Part shown: in pieces, positions 49,902 to 63,720 of the stretch
Layout: each line of letters begins with the position of its first letter
How positions within the stretch are numbered: the first letter of the stretch is position 1
NCBI RefSeq assembly: GCF_026262505.1
Contig: NC_067204.1
Coordinates: forward strand, 21,111,300 to 21,175,299
Source of the DNA: Trichomonas vaginalis G3
Taxonomy: Eukaryota > Parabasalia > Trichomonadida > Trichomonadidae
DNA: 64,000 bases
Direction of reading: 5' to 3'
Notes under the pieces: model-generated
The model's input: the letters and a program-made list of their open reading frames with translations, nothing else
Told to the model about the DNA's origin: nothing
The model's database searches: none
Program-made: the position numbers and the translations under genes

Positions 49902-50363
49902 ATGTCTAGCGATTTCGCTATCTATATTCGAGACAAACTTTTCGACAGCAAAACATCTGTCGACCATAAAATCTTACATAGTGTAAACAAGAAAGGTGAA
50001 TTTGTTCTAAAGTTCTGTTTCTGGGAATATGACAAGAACCATAAAACATTACAAAGAGCAGTCTTAAAATTTGTCAATGACAGACTTGTTGACAGAGATG
50101 ACGCCGATTGGAAAGATGAAGTCCAACAAAAGTTCTTAGAATGCAAAGAAGGCACATGCGCTGTTCTTGAAGATGAAATAGAAAACAGAATAGAAGAGCT
50201 ATTAAAGGACAAAGAACTTTTACATAAATATGGTTCTGAGAAATTTGACATAACTCCACCAGAAAAGAAGAAGAAGAGAGAAAAGAAAGAAAAGAAAGAA
50301 AAGAAAGTAGAAGAGAAGAAAGAACCTGAACCAGTTCCAGAGAAAAAGAAATTTGACATGTAA
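49902..50363 (+). CDS. E2 153-aa protein with lysine/glutamate tail
   Basis: Starts SSDFAIYIRDKLFDSKTSVD. The first 110 residues look like a folded alpha/beta domain with VLKFVNDRLVDRDDADWKDE; the end is a Lys/Glu repeat (KKKREKKEKKEKKVEEKKEP) then PVPEKKKFDM. Divergent from the ATPase with a 36-bp gap, so a shared promoter region is likely. No family recognised. Confidence 0.6.
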   Translation: MSSDFAIYIRDKLFDSKTSVDHKILHSVNKKGEFVLKFCFWEYDKNHKTLQRAVLKFVNDRLVDRDDADWKDEVQQKFLECKEGTCAVLEDEIENRIEELLKDKELLHKYGSEKFDITPPEKKKKREKKEKKEKKVEEKKEPEPVPEKKKFDM

Positions 50364-50379
50364 AAATAAAATTTTATTT

Positions 50380-50803
50380 TTAGAACATTTCTGGGTCAAT
50401 GTCAATGTTCTCTTCCTCTTTAGGAGCAAACACTGGCTTAGACTCTAAAATCTTTTTACCCAATTTACCTTGAACTTCAACTATCTTAGACTCATAATAT
50501 TCATAGTCGTCTGCTTTCTTTGGTTCATAAGGTATAACAAGCAAGTTTGTATGCTTTGCCTTCTTTAAGGTTTGAGAACCTTCTGTCAAAATTTTCTTTG
50601 ACTGCTAACAAACCTTCTATGTCTAAGTCTTCAAATTTCGCACCATTTTTAGTCACAATAGCAAACTTAACTGGTTCGATGTTCCAAACTTTGTCAAATG
50701 TAGACTTTTCAAAATGGTAGAAGTAAACATTCAAATAAGCGAATGGGTCTAGTTCTTCTTTAACTCCTGACATATACTTGTTGACTGAAATATATTTCGT
50801 CAT
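50380..50803 (-). pseudogene. E2 unknown protein gene, broken
   Basis: Reverse-strand remnant. The N-terminal part reads TKYISVNKYMSGVKEELDPF and the end carries the acidic EEENIDIDPEMF. It may be a single-strand DNA-binding or accessory replication protein given its place before the helicase genes, but no motif shows this. About one break. Confidence 0.4.
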
Positions 50804-50852
50804 CTTTTCTATCGGATAAAAAAATATTTTTTTTAAAATTTACTCATAAAAA

Positions 50853-51071
50853 TTATTTCTTTCTATATTTGCCATTCCGAACTTCGAAAAGATGTTTTAT
50901 ACCAGCATAGAATTTTTCTCTAGAGCTTAGTCTTATATCGTTTTCATGACAATATTTTCTATATTCTTCATATAAAGCCTTTTTTTCATACATTTCATAA
51001 GGACAATCTAACCAGAATAGCGCATATCTATTTTCGTTATCTAGGTCCTTTCCAACAAACTCAGCGTACAT
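50853..51071 (-). CDS. E2 72-aa protein resembling the helicase C-terminus
   Basis: ALYEEYRKYCHENDIRLSSR and FYAGIKHLFEVRNGKYRKK match the end of the neighbouring helicase (LYDSYKQYCQEYGYMAASKR, FLANVKSLLDIQNGVYTKK). A stand-alone copy of this winged-helix-like tail, with its own T-rich leader, next to the full gene. It probably arose by duplication. Confidence 0.6.
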   Translation of the reverse strand: MYAEFVGKDLDNENRYALFWLDCPYEMYEKKALYEEYRKYCHENDIRLSSREKFYAGIKHLFEVRNGKYRKK

Positions 51072-51104
51072 TTCAAATAAAATAAAAAAATATTTTTTAA
51101 AAAT

Positions 51105-52400
51105 TTACTCATAAAAATTTTTCTTTGTATATACGCCGTTCTGTATGTCTAAAAGACTTTTGACATTTGCCAAGAATGTTCGTTTAGAAGCTGCCATATA
51201 ACCATATTCTTGACAATACTGTTTATACGAATCGTACAATGACCTTTCATCTAAACACTCAAAGTTAGTCTCATCTATAAACAGTTCATATACACTCTTG
51301 TTTGCTTCTAACAATGTTTGTCTTTCTTCGGTATATGGAATTTGTCTTGGATTGAACTTAGAAATATCTAATGTCATGAAATATGAGAACAAGTGGTTGT
51401 AAAAGTTAGGTGTCAAAGTTTCTGCTAAGTCGTCAAAATATTCTGTATCTTGCATATGAGAATCTGACGTTCTGACAACTACATATCTTCTGTCAGAACT
51501 TTCTAACTTCATCGGAACAACATTGTTTGAAACCATGATGAAATTTGCAACATTTTCACAAACTCTTTGGTCTTTATATTTTCTTTCAACAACTCCAACT
51601 TTGTCTGTTATAAGACTCTTCAAAGCATCTGAGTTCAAAACTTTTGTTGTATCTATACTTTGAAGTTCATTGCAAACTATAAGTTTCATATTCTCTATTG
51701 AGGAGTTAAACTTGCCACAGATGTTTTCTAAGTTTGTCATATTAGGGTTTGAATAACCTTCTAACAGTTTGCATAAGATATCTGTAAAGAAAGTATTCTT
51801 ACCAGTTCCTTGTTTTCCAATTATAATGAGAGCAGTTTCATTTTTAGCACTTGGATGTTGTAAGATGTTTGCAAACCAACATAAGATATACTCATAGACT
51901 CTTTCGTTTCCATTGCATATAATTTCTTTGACATGGTCTAACCAAGCTTCTATAATATTTTCTTTCCATTCTACTTGTTCGTATTTATATCCAGTGAAGA
52001 TAGAATAGAAGTTTGNNNNNNNNNNNNNNNNNNNNNNNNNAGAAGATGGTATAGAAAATTTTCTAACCACGAACTGAAAAAATCTTCTAACTTCGACAAT
52101 AACGTATCCCAGCATCTAACATACTGTTCATGCCAACTTAGTCACGACTTTTATTCTTCCTTAAAAGTTTCTGTCTACATCTCATTGGTTCTGAAACTAG
52201 GTTGCTCTTGGTATGTTAAAAGAAACCTCACCATTCTTATTCATGACATAACATTTCTTGGGGCAGGAGTCGACATAAATGACTAAACGTTTCAAATCCT
52301 CGACTGCTTTTCGGTTATAGTCTTCGAAATGACAACATATTCATCTGAACGCTTGGAAGCTCTAAAATCTGAAACGTCCTATGCTTGTCATTTTATAAAA
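51105..52400 (-). pseudogene. E2 primase-helicase (SF3), crossed by an assembly gap
   Basis: Superfamily 3 helicase: Walker A IIGKQGTGKNTFF, Walker B MKLIVCNELQSID, motif C NFIMVSNNVVPMKL, arginine-finger region ESSDRRYVVVR, and a winged-helix-like tail. Upstream of the N-run a further fragment (YVDSCPKKCYVMNKNGEVSF) fits the primase part. It corresponds to the E1 gene at 12217-14482. Completeness cannot be judged because 25 bases are unknown and the sequence beyond is noisy. Confidence 0.8.
52016..52040. other. 25-base run of N (assembly gap)
   Basis: The only undetermined bases in the window. Sequence to its left is clean and gene-dense; from about 52.3 kb on, few frames longer than 110 codons survive. 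Confidence 0.99.
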
Positions 52401-55400
52401 AATAAGAAAAATTTTTTTTATTCTTGACTTTGTTGTTGCATTTTGGTTCCATTTGTTCATTGTTTTTTTGCATTTGTTGTTCCTTGAACTATTGTTGTTG
52501 AAGTTTGTTCTTGTAGTACATATAATTTCACACCAGTTTGCATCTTCCAATTCGAAACGTTTCTGGCCGTCATTGACAAATACATAGGAATAAAAGTTTT
52601 ACAGGAACAATAGTTTGGCGTCAACCATAAGGTTAAGTTTAAGTTTTGCTAACGTGGTTTGAGTTTACTAAGGTTTGAAAAATTCCCCTGCATTCGATGG
52701 AACAATAGGCAAACCAGCAGGAGAAAGTGTTTGTTTATACGCATGAGTATCTTTTGGTCATAGTAGTTTTCTGTCGACATTCCGATAGCACGTTTGGAAC
52801 TAAAGTTTTGAAACAATATATAGAATAGGTGTACTTAAAGTCAAATGGAAACAGACATTCCTTGTAATGAACACCTTTTTCTGTTTATATGGCAAACTGT
52901 TGGTAGTAAAAACAGATATAAGTTTTGTATTATAGCTCTAATATCGTTTAATACTAAACTCAGTCGGACTCCAAACATAATGAAAACCTGCTCTAGTTGC
53001 AGCACTGTTAAAAAAAAACAAAATCCGTCCTTAAAGTAATTAAAGTAAGTCAACAAAACCTGTTGGTGGTATAATCTGAGTAAGTAAATCTTCAAAGAAG
53101 TAATTTTTACATTCCAACAACAAAGTCCTTCTGGTGTAAAGAGCAAAACAGGCTTTATCCGTCATCGTGTTTTAAGAGTCAGTTTAAAATTCGTCCTTGA
53201 GGAATTTTGTAAGTTTGGTTGTTATAGAAATTATATGACTCAGGGTTTTTAAGTCATGTAATAGTATACAACCACTATGTCTTCTGCATTTTACTAGCAA
53301 GTAATTTTAATCGAAAATGTTGTGGTCGAACTCAAATATTTTTATGACGTCTGGGAACTATAATTTTAATTCAACGTTCCACCTCCTTTCATAACGTATA
53401 TCTTGTCAATGAATTATATGAAACCACAGCAACTAATGTGGGTTCTATTTCTTTGATGTTTAATAATCGGTCTGCCTCTGTCAAAAGTTTCAATAGTTCC
53501 TTTCAAGACTTCATGAGGTGGGCAATTGAGATAATGAAGTTTCACTTTTACAGGGTTGGTGTTTCGACCAAAGTTTAACATTATACCCCAAAGCTTGACC
53601 AAAATCTTCTCCTGAGTTTTAAAGTTTTGTCTTTTAAGTTTGTTGTAGTCGTTTCCGAATATCTGCAAACAGAAGACTTAAGTTCTCTGCTAACTTCAGG
53701 GTATGTTTGGTTGTTTCCTTTTACAGGAAACTTGTTATAACCATCTTGGTCTTTCGTATGGTTTCCCCACTTCAACATCTTTTCTTTGACATTGACAACA
53801 ACACTTTGGACTGTTTGTTTGAAGTTGGTGAATTTACTTCACATCTGCCCACCGCCATTAAACCTTTTGGAAACACTTACGCTTCTATTTTTCGGAAATG
53901 ACATTTTTACTTTAGAATAAAAAAGATGGGACGTATTCGAGTATCTCTTCGAATTGAAGCAAAGAACAAAGTTTTACCACAACAAAACATATACAAGTTC
54001 ATTGCATAGAATAGTTCTTTTATACAAACAATTGGTAAATGTTTTATAGAATCAGTCAATATTTGCTGAACCAAAATATTTCATAAAGCAAAGAAAGTTT
54101 GGTATAACTGGAAATGTGAAAGGTTCTTGACGTTGACAAAATATAACAACACAAAACTTACAGATATTTCTAAGGTAAGTTTATCTTACCAATTTTATGT
54201 CAAAACTGGCGTAGCGTCAAATATTTGACGGAAGAGAGACGATCAGTTCAAGAACTAACTTACTGACGTGCTGGCCAAAATCTCTCGATGGAAAGCTGTC
54301 GTTATGCCCAATCTGAGGAGGCCCCACAGGTTTCATCGAACGATTTTCAAAAGAGCATCTTCCGTGAAAAGTGCTATTGGTTTTTGTAAACTTTTTGGCT
54401 TTAATTCATTTGGACCGTCCTCTGTCACCAGTAATTTGTATTTGAACTGTACAACAGTTTGAAATACCACCCAATAAAGTCTTCTGAGTCAGCAAATCGG
54501 AAAATGCCAAGCCAAAAAGGTTTGTGAAACGGTCCCATTTGTATTTGAAGTTTTTTTGACCTCCTGTATGAGTCCTCTTTCACATATGGCATAATAGAAC
54601 TTTGGCATTTCAGGGTTTAGGTTTGTTTGTGAAGTTGTTGTATAAAGTTCAAATAGCATCTCAATGCTCAAGGTTGTATGACCTCAATCTTCAACCCTGT
54701 AGAATATTCTTTCCTCGTGGATAATATTTGCCATCTATGTTTATATGGTAATTACTACCAGGGTTTGTAGGAAGCAAGAAGTCCATTTTATAGTTTCGTC
54801 TGAACATGTACCAAACATAGTATCTTGCATGTTTCATTGCAGTTGTTAAAAGCAATATCTGTTCTTGCACCTGGGTCAGCATCTTGTGTTTTCCAACTTC
54901 AACCTGCAAAAGTCTTTGAAGATATTCTGGTGTATAAGGAACATAAGTGGAACTGCAATATATTTGGCAGCTAAGCCTTTGAAATATATTCTGGGTCCAA
55001 CCATATAAAGGCCAGTCGACATTCATAATTCTCGTTGCACAAATGGTTCAAAACCTGTCGCAATGACTTAACTGGGTCCAAGCAGTTCCAGCAGCATTGA
55101 AATAATAGTTTACTTCAGTGTTGAAGTTTGAGAAACCAAAGGTTCTAAGTCAACTTTGTAATTTGCAAAGTCGGCGAATGACGTTTGATTTGCTCGCCTT
55201 TACGTCTGTAAAAGTGAATGGGTCTTGTGTTTGGTGAAATGACTAAGTTATTTTTGCTTGGAGTAGTTCGATAGAAAATTTTCCTGCCCAGTTTGGAAGT
55301 AATCTTAAAAACCTGAAAGATGAGAAAAGATCAAGAAACTCTAAGTTTCAGTTTTATCTTTGGGTTACTGCTGCTATGCATTTTGTCCAGAAAGGTCAAC

Positions 55401-58400
55401 ATAAACTCCTGAAGCGTTAGGGTCAAAGTCTTCTTATTTTCCAATAAGTTGCAATACTGGTCTGTTTTGTTCATCCTTAAGCTTGCTGGTTGTAACTAGG
55501 TTTGTCTCCTAAAGAGCGAACCATTCATAGTTTGCCCATGTACTGTTTTGAACTAAGTCACAGGTTATGAATATTATATCTTATAATCCCAGAAAATTCT
55601 GGAGCATATTGGTTCGACATAGAAAAAATTCCATTGCATCCTTTCTTGTCAGACAACTTGGTCAGAAGGTTTGTTAGATTTTCAATGTCTTGTTCCACTA
55701 ATAAGAGAAGTTGTCAATAGAAAATAATATGAAACCCTGTCGCAAACCAATATCTACTGATTGTATCGAAGAACCTTCTCTTCCAAACTCACCTTACGTT
55801 TCCTAAAAGAAACAGCAGTTGTATAATCGTAAGTTTCCAGCGAACTATTGTGCTGACCTTCTAAATGGCATTGTCGCATTCGTATTATAACCATTTCGGA
55901 AACATTTCATTCCCATGCATCCAAACACTGTTTGGCGTTATAATTCATGAGCGGCCGTAACATTCATATGAGTAAATATATGAGAATATTGATTTACTAT
56001 GTCATAATAGAACCCAACGTGGGACCACACGCTTTATTTCTTCCCTGACTGAGTTTCTATGAACCTCTTCTTTTTCCCTTCATTGCCCTCCATGCTTGAA
56101 GTTATTGCATCTTTGCTTATGTTACATGCTAGTAATGTTCTGCAAATTTCCATGTCCTTTTTTCCTTTTCGTGGCTCTGGTCGGCCAATCTCAGTAACCT
56201 CTATCCTAAGAAAAGTTTGTCCATATGTCTTGTATGTTGAGGTCTTCGCGTATTGTTATGCATGACTCTGTCCTAGAGTTTTTTCGGTTCAAGCTCTTCA
56301 AACAGTAGGCCTGTCCACATGGAAATATGCTCGTACCAAAATATATGTTTTGTAGCCATTCTGGTTTTCTTTCCATGTTACCGAATATATCTTTTTGTCG
56401 AATGGGAAAGTTTCTAACCAACTGTTAATCAGTCTTGCGGTATTTATATATCTGTAGTTGGTTGTATTTTGTTCAGAACAATGTTTTTTCAAATACTACA
56501 TTTCATTGGTACTGTCCATCTTGAAGTTATTCTTAAATATTCCATCCCTATCTCATTCTTGGTCTGCAAAGTAAAGTTTTTATGACATTTATTGTAAAAC
56601 TTTCGTTCAAGGTCATTGTCACAATAGGTTCTCTTCCTTCTATCTTCCCTAACTTTCTTTCTAAAATCTCTTCACAAAATATACCATCTTCTATGGTTCT
56701 GTGTAGTTCTTTGAGATAAATGTTCTAGAACGTACAGGTGTTATATTTCGCATTCAGCCATGTTTTCAGTTTCATACTGAGTCCAAAATATCTGACTCTT
56801 TCATAATCTTTCAATGGCATTAAAGCCGCGCTTTAAATACCAGCTAATATCTGGTTCACCTATGGACTTCGATTGCGTCCTAACAATTCTGGAATTGAGG
56901 TTGTAAGTTTATGACCACCCTAATCCCCCGGGTTAGCTTTTATTACCTCCATCTCATTTGTCGTTCCATCGTCCTGAAGAAACAAAAGTAGGTTTGTTTC
57001 CATCTGGTTAGGTTCTGAATGACTTTAAACAATGTTTCATTCTTCTTATAGTTTTCTTGAAATTTTAACCTTTATCTTCACCGAGTTCATCCGAAGAATT
57101 GACGTTAAATGGCTCGTAAGTCAAAAAGGTTGTTGTATTTGTGTACATTTTTTTTTCAGTTCTATCCATTCTATGGCTGGATATTTTCATCTGGTGTTGG
57201 AGTCTTTTTGTAATGTGTCGGCAAACATTTTCGATATTCTTCTACTATTGTCAGCCGAATTTTTTTTTAGAACTCTTGGAAATATTCATATTCCTCCCGC
57301 ATACTCACTTGCTTGAGGGTCAAGATTTTCGGGCTGTTTCCGAAATCTTCATCAGATTCTGTGAGGGAAATTAGTTCCAGAAGGAAGTGAACTTGTTTCG
57401 TTTTCCCTTACAAGGCTCTTCTAGCTGTTTGTTTCGGCATGGAACTTTTTTTATTCACATGTCTGGTTGTATCTGAAACTTTTCTTCCTGGGGGAGTTTT
57501 CTGTGTACCTCATCTCGCCTGGCATTTCATATATTCCGGAGAACCGTTTTTTAACAATTTCCTATCTAGCGTCATACCGCATTCATAAGCTCTGTTTGTT
57601 CTTATCGTTCCGTCCTCCATTTTTTTACGCGTTTCTGACGAAATTGAATTGTTCATTTAGCTTCTGACATCAATATCTCGGAGTAAATTCATCATGCGTC
57701 ATTTGGATGATATGGCTATTAAAATCATATCCCTTAAGCGCAAGCTGTTTTTCAGGTTTGAAATTAATTATCCCTTTGGTGCTGACGCCATAAAGCTCCA
57801 ATAGGTTCGGGTCAGTATTTCCAATCCTTGAACCTTTTCCAACTTGCTTCTTTATATCTTGTCACTAAAGTCAACAGTATCGGGAAACCACACTCTCTTT
57901 AAGCATTTTTGAAGAATTCTGGTTTCCTTTGTTCTCTACTTCTTTTATGTCCTTGGTTTCTGTTTGGTGGTTGTTGTTTGTGCAGGGTTTTTGAACTGTT
58001 TGGTTGTTGTGTTGGTTGTTGTCTGGATTTTGAACTGTTTTGGTTGCTGTGCTGGGTTGTGGAGGTGGTTGTTTGTGTTGTGTTGTTTGGTCATGCCTGT
58101 TGTCTGTTGTCCATGTGCGATGTAATGGTTCTAGGTAGTCCTGGGTGCAGTCTTTCTCTTGGAGGGTTTGGTGGTATATAAGTTCCACAGCTGCACTCTG
58201 TTCCAACTCTTGCAGCGTAATGTCCAACCTGACTTTTCGTTTTTAAGAAAAGCATTTACTAGGTCCTGTTTTGGTCCTGTTGTAACTCTTTTCTTGACTT
58301 TTCACACGTTGCTCTAATAACGGCGTCATGGCATCTTTGAACTGCCCTGTCTTGGGTTGCTGCATATGTTTATTTTCGTCATTTATTTTTGTGTGACCTT

Positions 58401-59474
58401 CTCTAACTCGTTGTCGAAACTTCAGAACTTCAGTTCCCTTCCAGATGAGAAGTCGTTACTAGTTTCACCTTATGATGAAGAGCTTCGAAGGCGTTTCTTA
58501 AAGTCAGAAATTTGTTAAAGCTTCATTTTTGAAGAACTGAGTCATTTGCAGATCGTTGTATTTTTGGTCCTTTATTGCCCTATAAAAGTTGGGCTGCTTT
58601 GGCCGTTGGCTTGGGCATCTAACCAGTCATTGTTAGCCTTTTATATATTCTGCGCTTTTCATTGGCCTTTTTGCATGGCTGCGTCGTTATTTATTACTTT
58701 CTTGTGCAGTAATAGTTTTCATACCCTGTAACGGTTGAGTTTTGAGCAAAACTGACAAAGTTATCATTTCATGCCTTTACAATTTGGCTTCAACTTCTTT
58801 TTTAATACTCATCGCTATCCATCATATAGTCTTCAGGGGCATTTTGTTTTTAGTCTGCTTTCATCTTTCAGTAACTTTTATTGAGTAGATGGGTTTTTTT
58901 CAAAATTTATGACATCTTGTTTCCATTTTTGCTACTCTTCTGTTGCTTTTTCGACACTTTTTTCGCATATTCCTCTGTATCTTATTCCTTTCAGTTTTTG
59001 TTTCTTCCTTTCTTCTTTTTTCTCTACGATTTTTAATCATTGACGTTTCTTTGTGTGTCTGTCCTATCTAGTTTCTTTTTTTCGGTTTTTCACTTATTTG
59101 CTTCTGTATGTCTATGGGTTGAGCTTTTTGACATCTTTATTTGATTTGTTTGTAGGTGAACTCAAATTCAATTTGACTTTTGAGGGTTATAGGCTGTTTC
59201 CGTCTTGCCAGCTCCACCATAGCCCTGCCAATTTTTGCTAAAAGTGCACGCTTCTTAAACCTCGGCACTCTGTTTGCCCCAAGAACTCGGTTTTAAAAGC
59301 CATAGGATTGCTTGAAATGTTGTTTTGCAACATAGTGGGGGGTCATTCAGCATTTGTTGTTGAACTGTTTTGTGGGTGTCAGTCCTTACTATTGGAGTGT
59401 TTTCAATGCTCTCTTCCTCTTAACGTATATTTTAACGTAGCTTACGTGGCAATTTTAAGTGAAGTTAAAAAGCG
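52401..59474 (-). other. Low-quality right part of E2, reverse-strand coding shards
   Basis: No intact gene. Shards on the minus strand look protein-like: 53414-53668 (KVKLHYLNCPPHEVLKGTIE), 53581-53778, 54691-55026 (SSTYVPYTPEYLQRLLQVEV) and a Gln/Pro/Asn-rich piece at 57871-58227. E2's catalogue elsewhere lacks a PolB and a major capsid gene, and 7 kb here would hold both, so they are likely hidden here. None of the PolB motifs could be read directly. Insertion-type noise prevents better calls. Confidence 0.45.
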
Positions 59475-60760
<1,286 letters not shown>

Positions 60761-60875
60761 TACTTCTAAACTCATTTATTTCTTTGACATTGTAATGTCC
60801 AACTTTTACTGAGATCTGACATCAATGTCAAGATCTTCTTTTTTTTCGTATATAGAATTTTTATCTAATATATAA

Positions 60876-61300
60876 ATGGACGCACGAAACTTAGCGAATT
60901 GCACAGCAACCCTGGACAACCGAAACCCAGAGAATATTCCAATTGAAGTTAGATACAAACTCGCAATTGGCCAAACTTATGGTCACAGTTAGCGCCAACA
61001 AGATGTACAAATGCAAACTGCATGTCAAATGGACCGACTGCGTTGTAGAGGTTTTGCCCACCATGGTATGCCCCAAATACTGAGATGGGAAAGAGTTTTA
61101 TATACAACCCATGAAAGTTCGAGTATCTAAAACAAAACTTTTATGATGCAGATGAGCCAGCGACATCACAAGGCAGTATTGCACACATGAATCATCCGTT
61201 CTTACTCCTCCACCCACGAGGCAGAAACAGAATGTATGATCCACGTTAAAGAAATGCTATGGAACTCAACACGGAAACGTAAGAACTAAGGCGGACATTA
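60876..61300 (+). pseudogene. E3 copy of the Gln/Asn-rich protein gene, noisy
   Basis: Counterpart of 37703-38063, recognisable from its leader TTTTTATCTAATATATAA and start MDARNLAN-like. From this ATG to the end of the next gene the copy spans about 702 bp against 622 bp in E2, an excess of about 13 percent made of scattered extra bases. Broken many times as it stands. Confidence 0.6.
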
Positions 61301-61323
61301 TAGAAATTTTTACATATAGTAAA

Positions 61324-61577
61324 ATGGGTTTCTTTAGTATAGATAGGAAACTTCCTTTCGAAAATGTTGAAAGAGGTATATGGATTGAATAAAACTCGTT
61401 CAGGAAGAAAGGATGTATGGAACGGTGTCAAAAAATATTGGTAAAAAGAGTAGGTCAGTTTGTTGGTATATATACCTAAAGACCCGCCAACCAGAAGACA
61501 ACCAGCTGCCTGTAAACTAACAACAGCATGAACCTGCACCACAGTTCAGTTGGCAACCATGCACCCACCGTATATTA
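61324..61577 (+). pseudogene. E3 copy of the amphipathic protein gene, noisy
   Basis: Counterpart of 38082-38324 with the leader TTTTTACATATAGTAAAATG conserved. Several breaks. Confidence 0.6.
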
Positions 61578-61589
61578 AAAATTTATATT

Positions 61590-62525
61590 TTTTACCGTTT
61601 CGATAGTAGTTGTATTGAAACTAAATTTCTAAAGTAAAACGCATGGTATAATGGATATTTCTTTTCTTCATCTGTAGTAACCAATACTTGAAACTCTGAA
61701 ATACGTTCCACTTGTGGCGTATAACTTTGTAAGGTTTTTCGTAAAAGTCATTGCAAGATAAAAAAGAGTTTTGGGCGCCAGAAAATGAAGCATGATACAC
61801 GATAATAGCATCTTGCGTCGAAACCATCTTTAAATTAATATGGTTCATCTCTTGCATATCGACTGTACGATATTTGCTAGAAGGAGGTTGTCACTTTCTG
61901 ATTTAACATTTCTCAAATATACACATGACATTGCAGTGAATTGCTGATAATATATTTGTTCGTCTTTATTTGGATTCTGTTTCGTAGATTTAAATGAACA
62001 CTTGGTGAATTTTGTTTCCATATCAATTCTCACATAGGAAGTGTGTGCCTCTCGAGTATTCGCATACTTCATCAGCATAATTTTGCAATAACATGATTTT
62101 ATTTTTATCTTTCTATATTTTTTAACGCAGTCCTGTAGAGAAGATGAGAGGTCAAACTTGGTCATTAGCTTCAATGATCATTCTCGCACGATAGTTTTTG
62201 TCGTATGCACCTTTCAGATGTTAGTAGGAACTTAATATGAAACGCATTAACATAAATCAGAAAAGCCTTTTATCTTCATTAACAATGTTAACATAACTTT
62301 TATTCTTCGTAAAGCCATAGCTTTTGGTGACAGATGGGTCCTACTATAACCATCACTCCTATAAGTGGGTGAGTCAGAACGAGTTAGGCCTCATATATCG
62401 TATCATGTCTATCAAATCTTTTGGACCGGGACGAATTCAGTAAAAAAGGTTCATCTAATCGTATTAGTTGTCAAGCACTCTGCGAATTTTTCTTTTCTCT
62501 ATCTGGACAAAGACATATTTTAATC
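61590..62525 (-). pseudogene. E3 copy of penton-like gene A, noisy and diverged
   Basis: Both ends match 38329-39176, including HASFSGAQNSFL on the minus strand. The middle (about 61860-62260) differs and holds a different, more open segment (YANTREAHTSYVRIDMETKF). Many breaks. Confidence 0.5.
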
Positions 62526-62537
62526 TATAATAATAAA

Positions 62538-63720
62538 AGTAGTCAAATGAAACAGCGTCTATGAGAGAATACACCCACCGACAACTCATTAGCAAGCTCT
62601 AAATAAGACAACATACAATAGCGGGGCACAAGACCCGTAATCTACGAAATTTCAACTATGTCTAAGTGTAGAAATATATCTGAGCTCACAGTTGATAGGG
62701 GGTGTACATTTGAAGACTGAACAATCAAATACCCAATGAACAGAGAAGTGAGTTGTCTATTTCAAGACAATACAGAACAATACATGTTCCTAGGTATAAA
62801 TCCACAAAAGGAACTTTAAAACGAGAAAACCTATAAAAGTGCAAACTTCTTTATGAACCAGAGCAGAGATGTTTGACAACAAAGGCTGAAAGGAATATGT
62901 GACGATACAATAGCAAAAGAAGAAGAGAAGAGCTAACAATGCTTAATGCACAAAAGAACATACTCAATCCCTGAACTAGCAGACAAAACATAATGTTGAC
63001 AATAAAATGTCAAGTGGAAGTGACAGAAGAGCTGAAACGAATAATTCTAAAAAGACTCAATAAATACATTTATATTAACCAAATACCAAGTCTTAAGGAA
63101 ACATTAGAGAACAAAAGCAGATAAGAACTCAAACACATTCTTAATAGTGTTCTGATATTACAAACTAACAAGAAACTTAAACAAGGAAAAGTGACGTTGG
63201 ACATACACATACCATTGCAAAATATTACAATCTTTACAAGAAAACCTTACACAGGAAAAGTGACGTTGGACATAACACATTCTATATCTGATATTACAAA
63301 CTTACAAGAAAACCTTAAACAGGAAAAGTGGCCGTTGGACATACACATTCTCAATATCTGATATTACAAACTTACAAGAACCTTAAACAAGGAAAAGTGA
63401 CGTTGGACATACACATACCATAGCAAATATTAAAACTTACAAGAAACCTTAAACAGGAAAAAGTGACTTTGGGACATACACATACATCTTCTGACATAAA
63501 CAAGACCTTAAACGTTAGCCTTGAAATAAAGCAGATAAACTAATGTCAATGAATATACCAAAGTTTGATAGGAACAAAAAATAATTGAAACTAATTGTTT
63601 GGTGACTTTTCTGTCAATGAGAAAAATAATATCTTTTAGATGGCAGTTTGGTACAGTCCTTAAAAAATGGTACACGGTCTAAACTCATTCCGAAAATAAC
63701 AATGAAATGTATGTAAGCTA
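62538..63720 (+). pseudogene. E3 tail-fibre-like gene, noisy
   Basis: Start resembles 39195 onward (ACAGCGTCTATGAGAGAA). Further on it carries KADKEYV-type and GHTHSISDIT-type fibre repeats. The collar-type end is not reached in recognisable form before the window ends. Many breaks. Confidence 0.5.
63160..63500 (+). repeat. About 70-bp fibre repeats (4-5 copies)
   Basis: AACAGGAAAAGTGACGTTGG followed by ACATACACAT and CTTACAAGAAAACCTTAAAC recurs about every 65-75 bp. In the coding frame this is the GHTH-SISDITNLQENLKQ unit typical of phage side-tail fibres. Copy number may be distorted by sequencing noise. Confidence 0.75.

Noticed and set aside
56059-59241. Plus-strand hydrophobic frames that look like membrane proteins
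   Set aside because: T-rich plus strand opposite minus-strand coding shards gives Phe/Leu-rich frames; no independent support.
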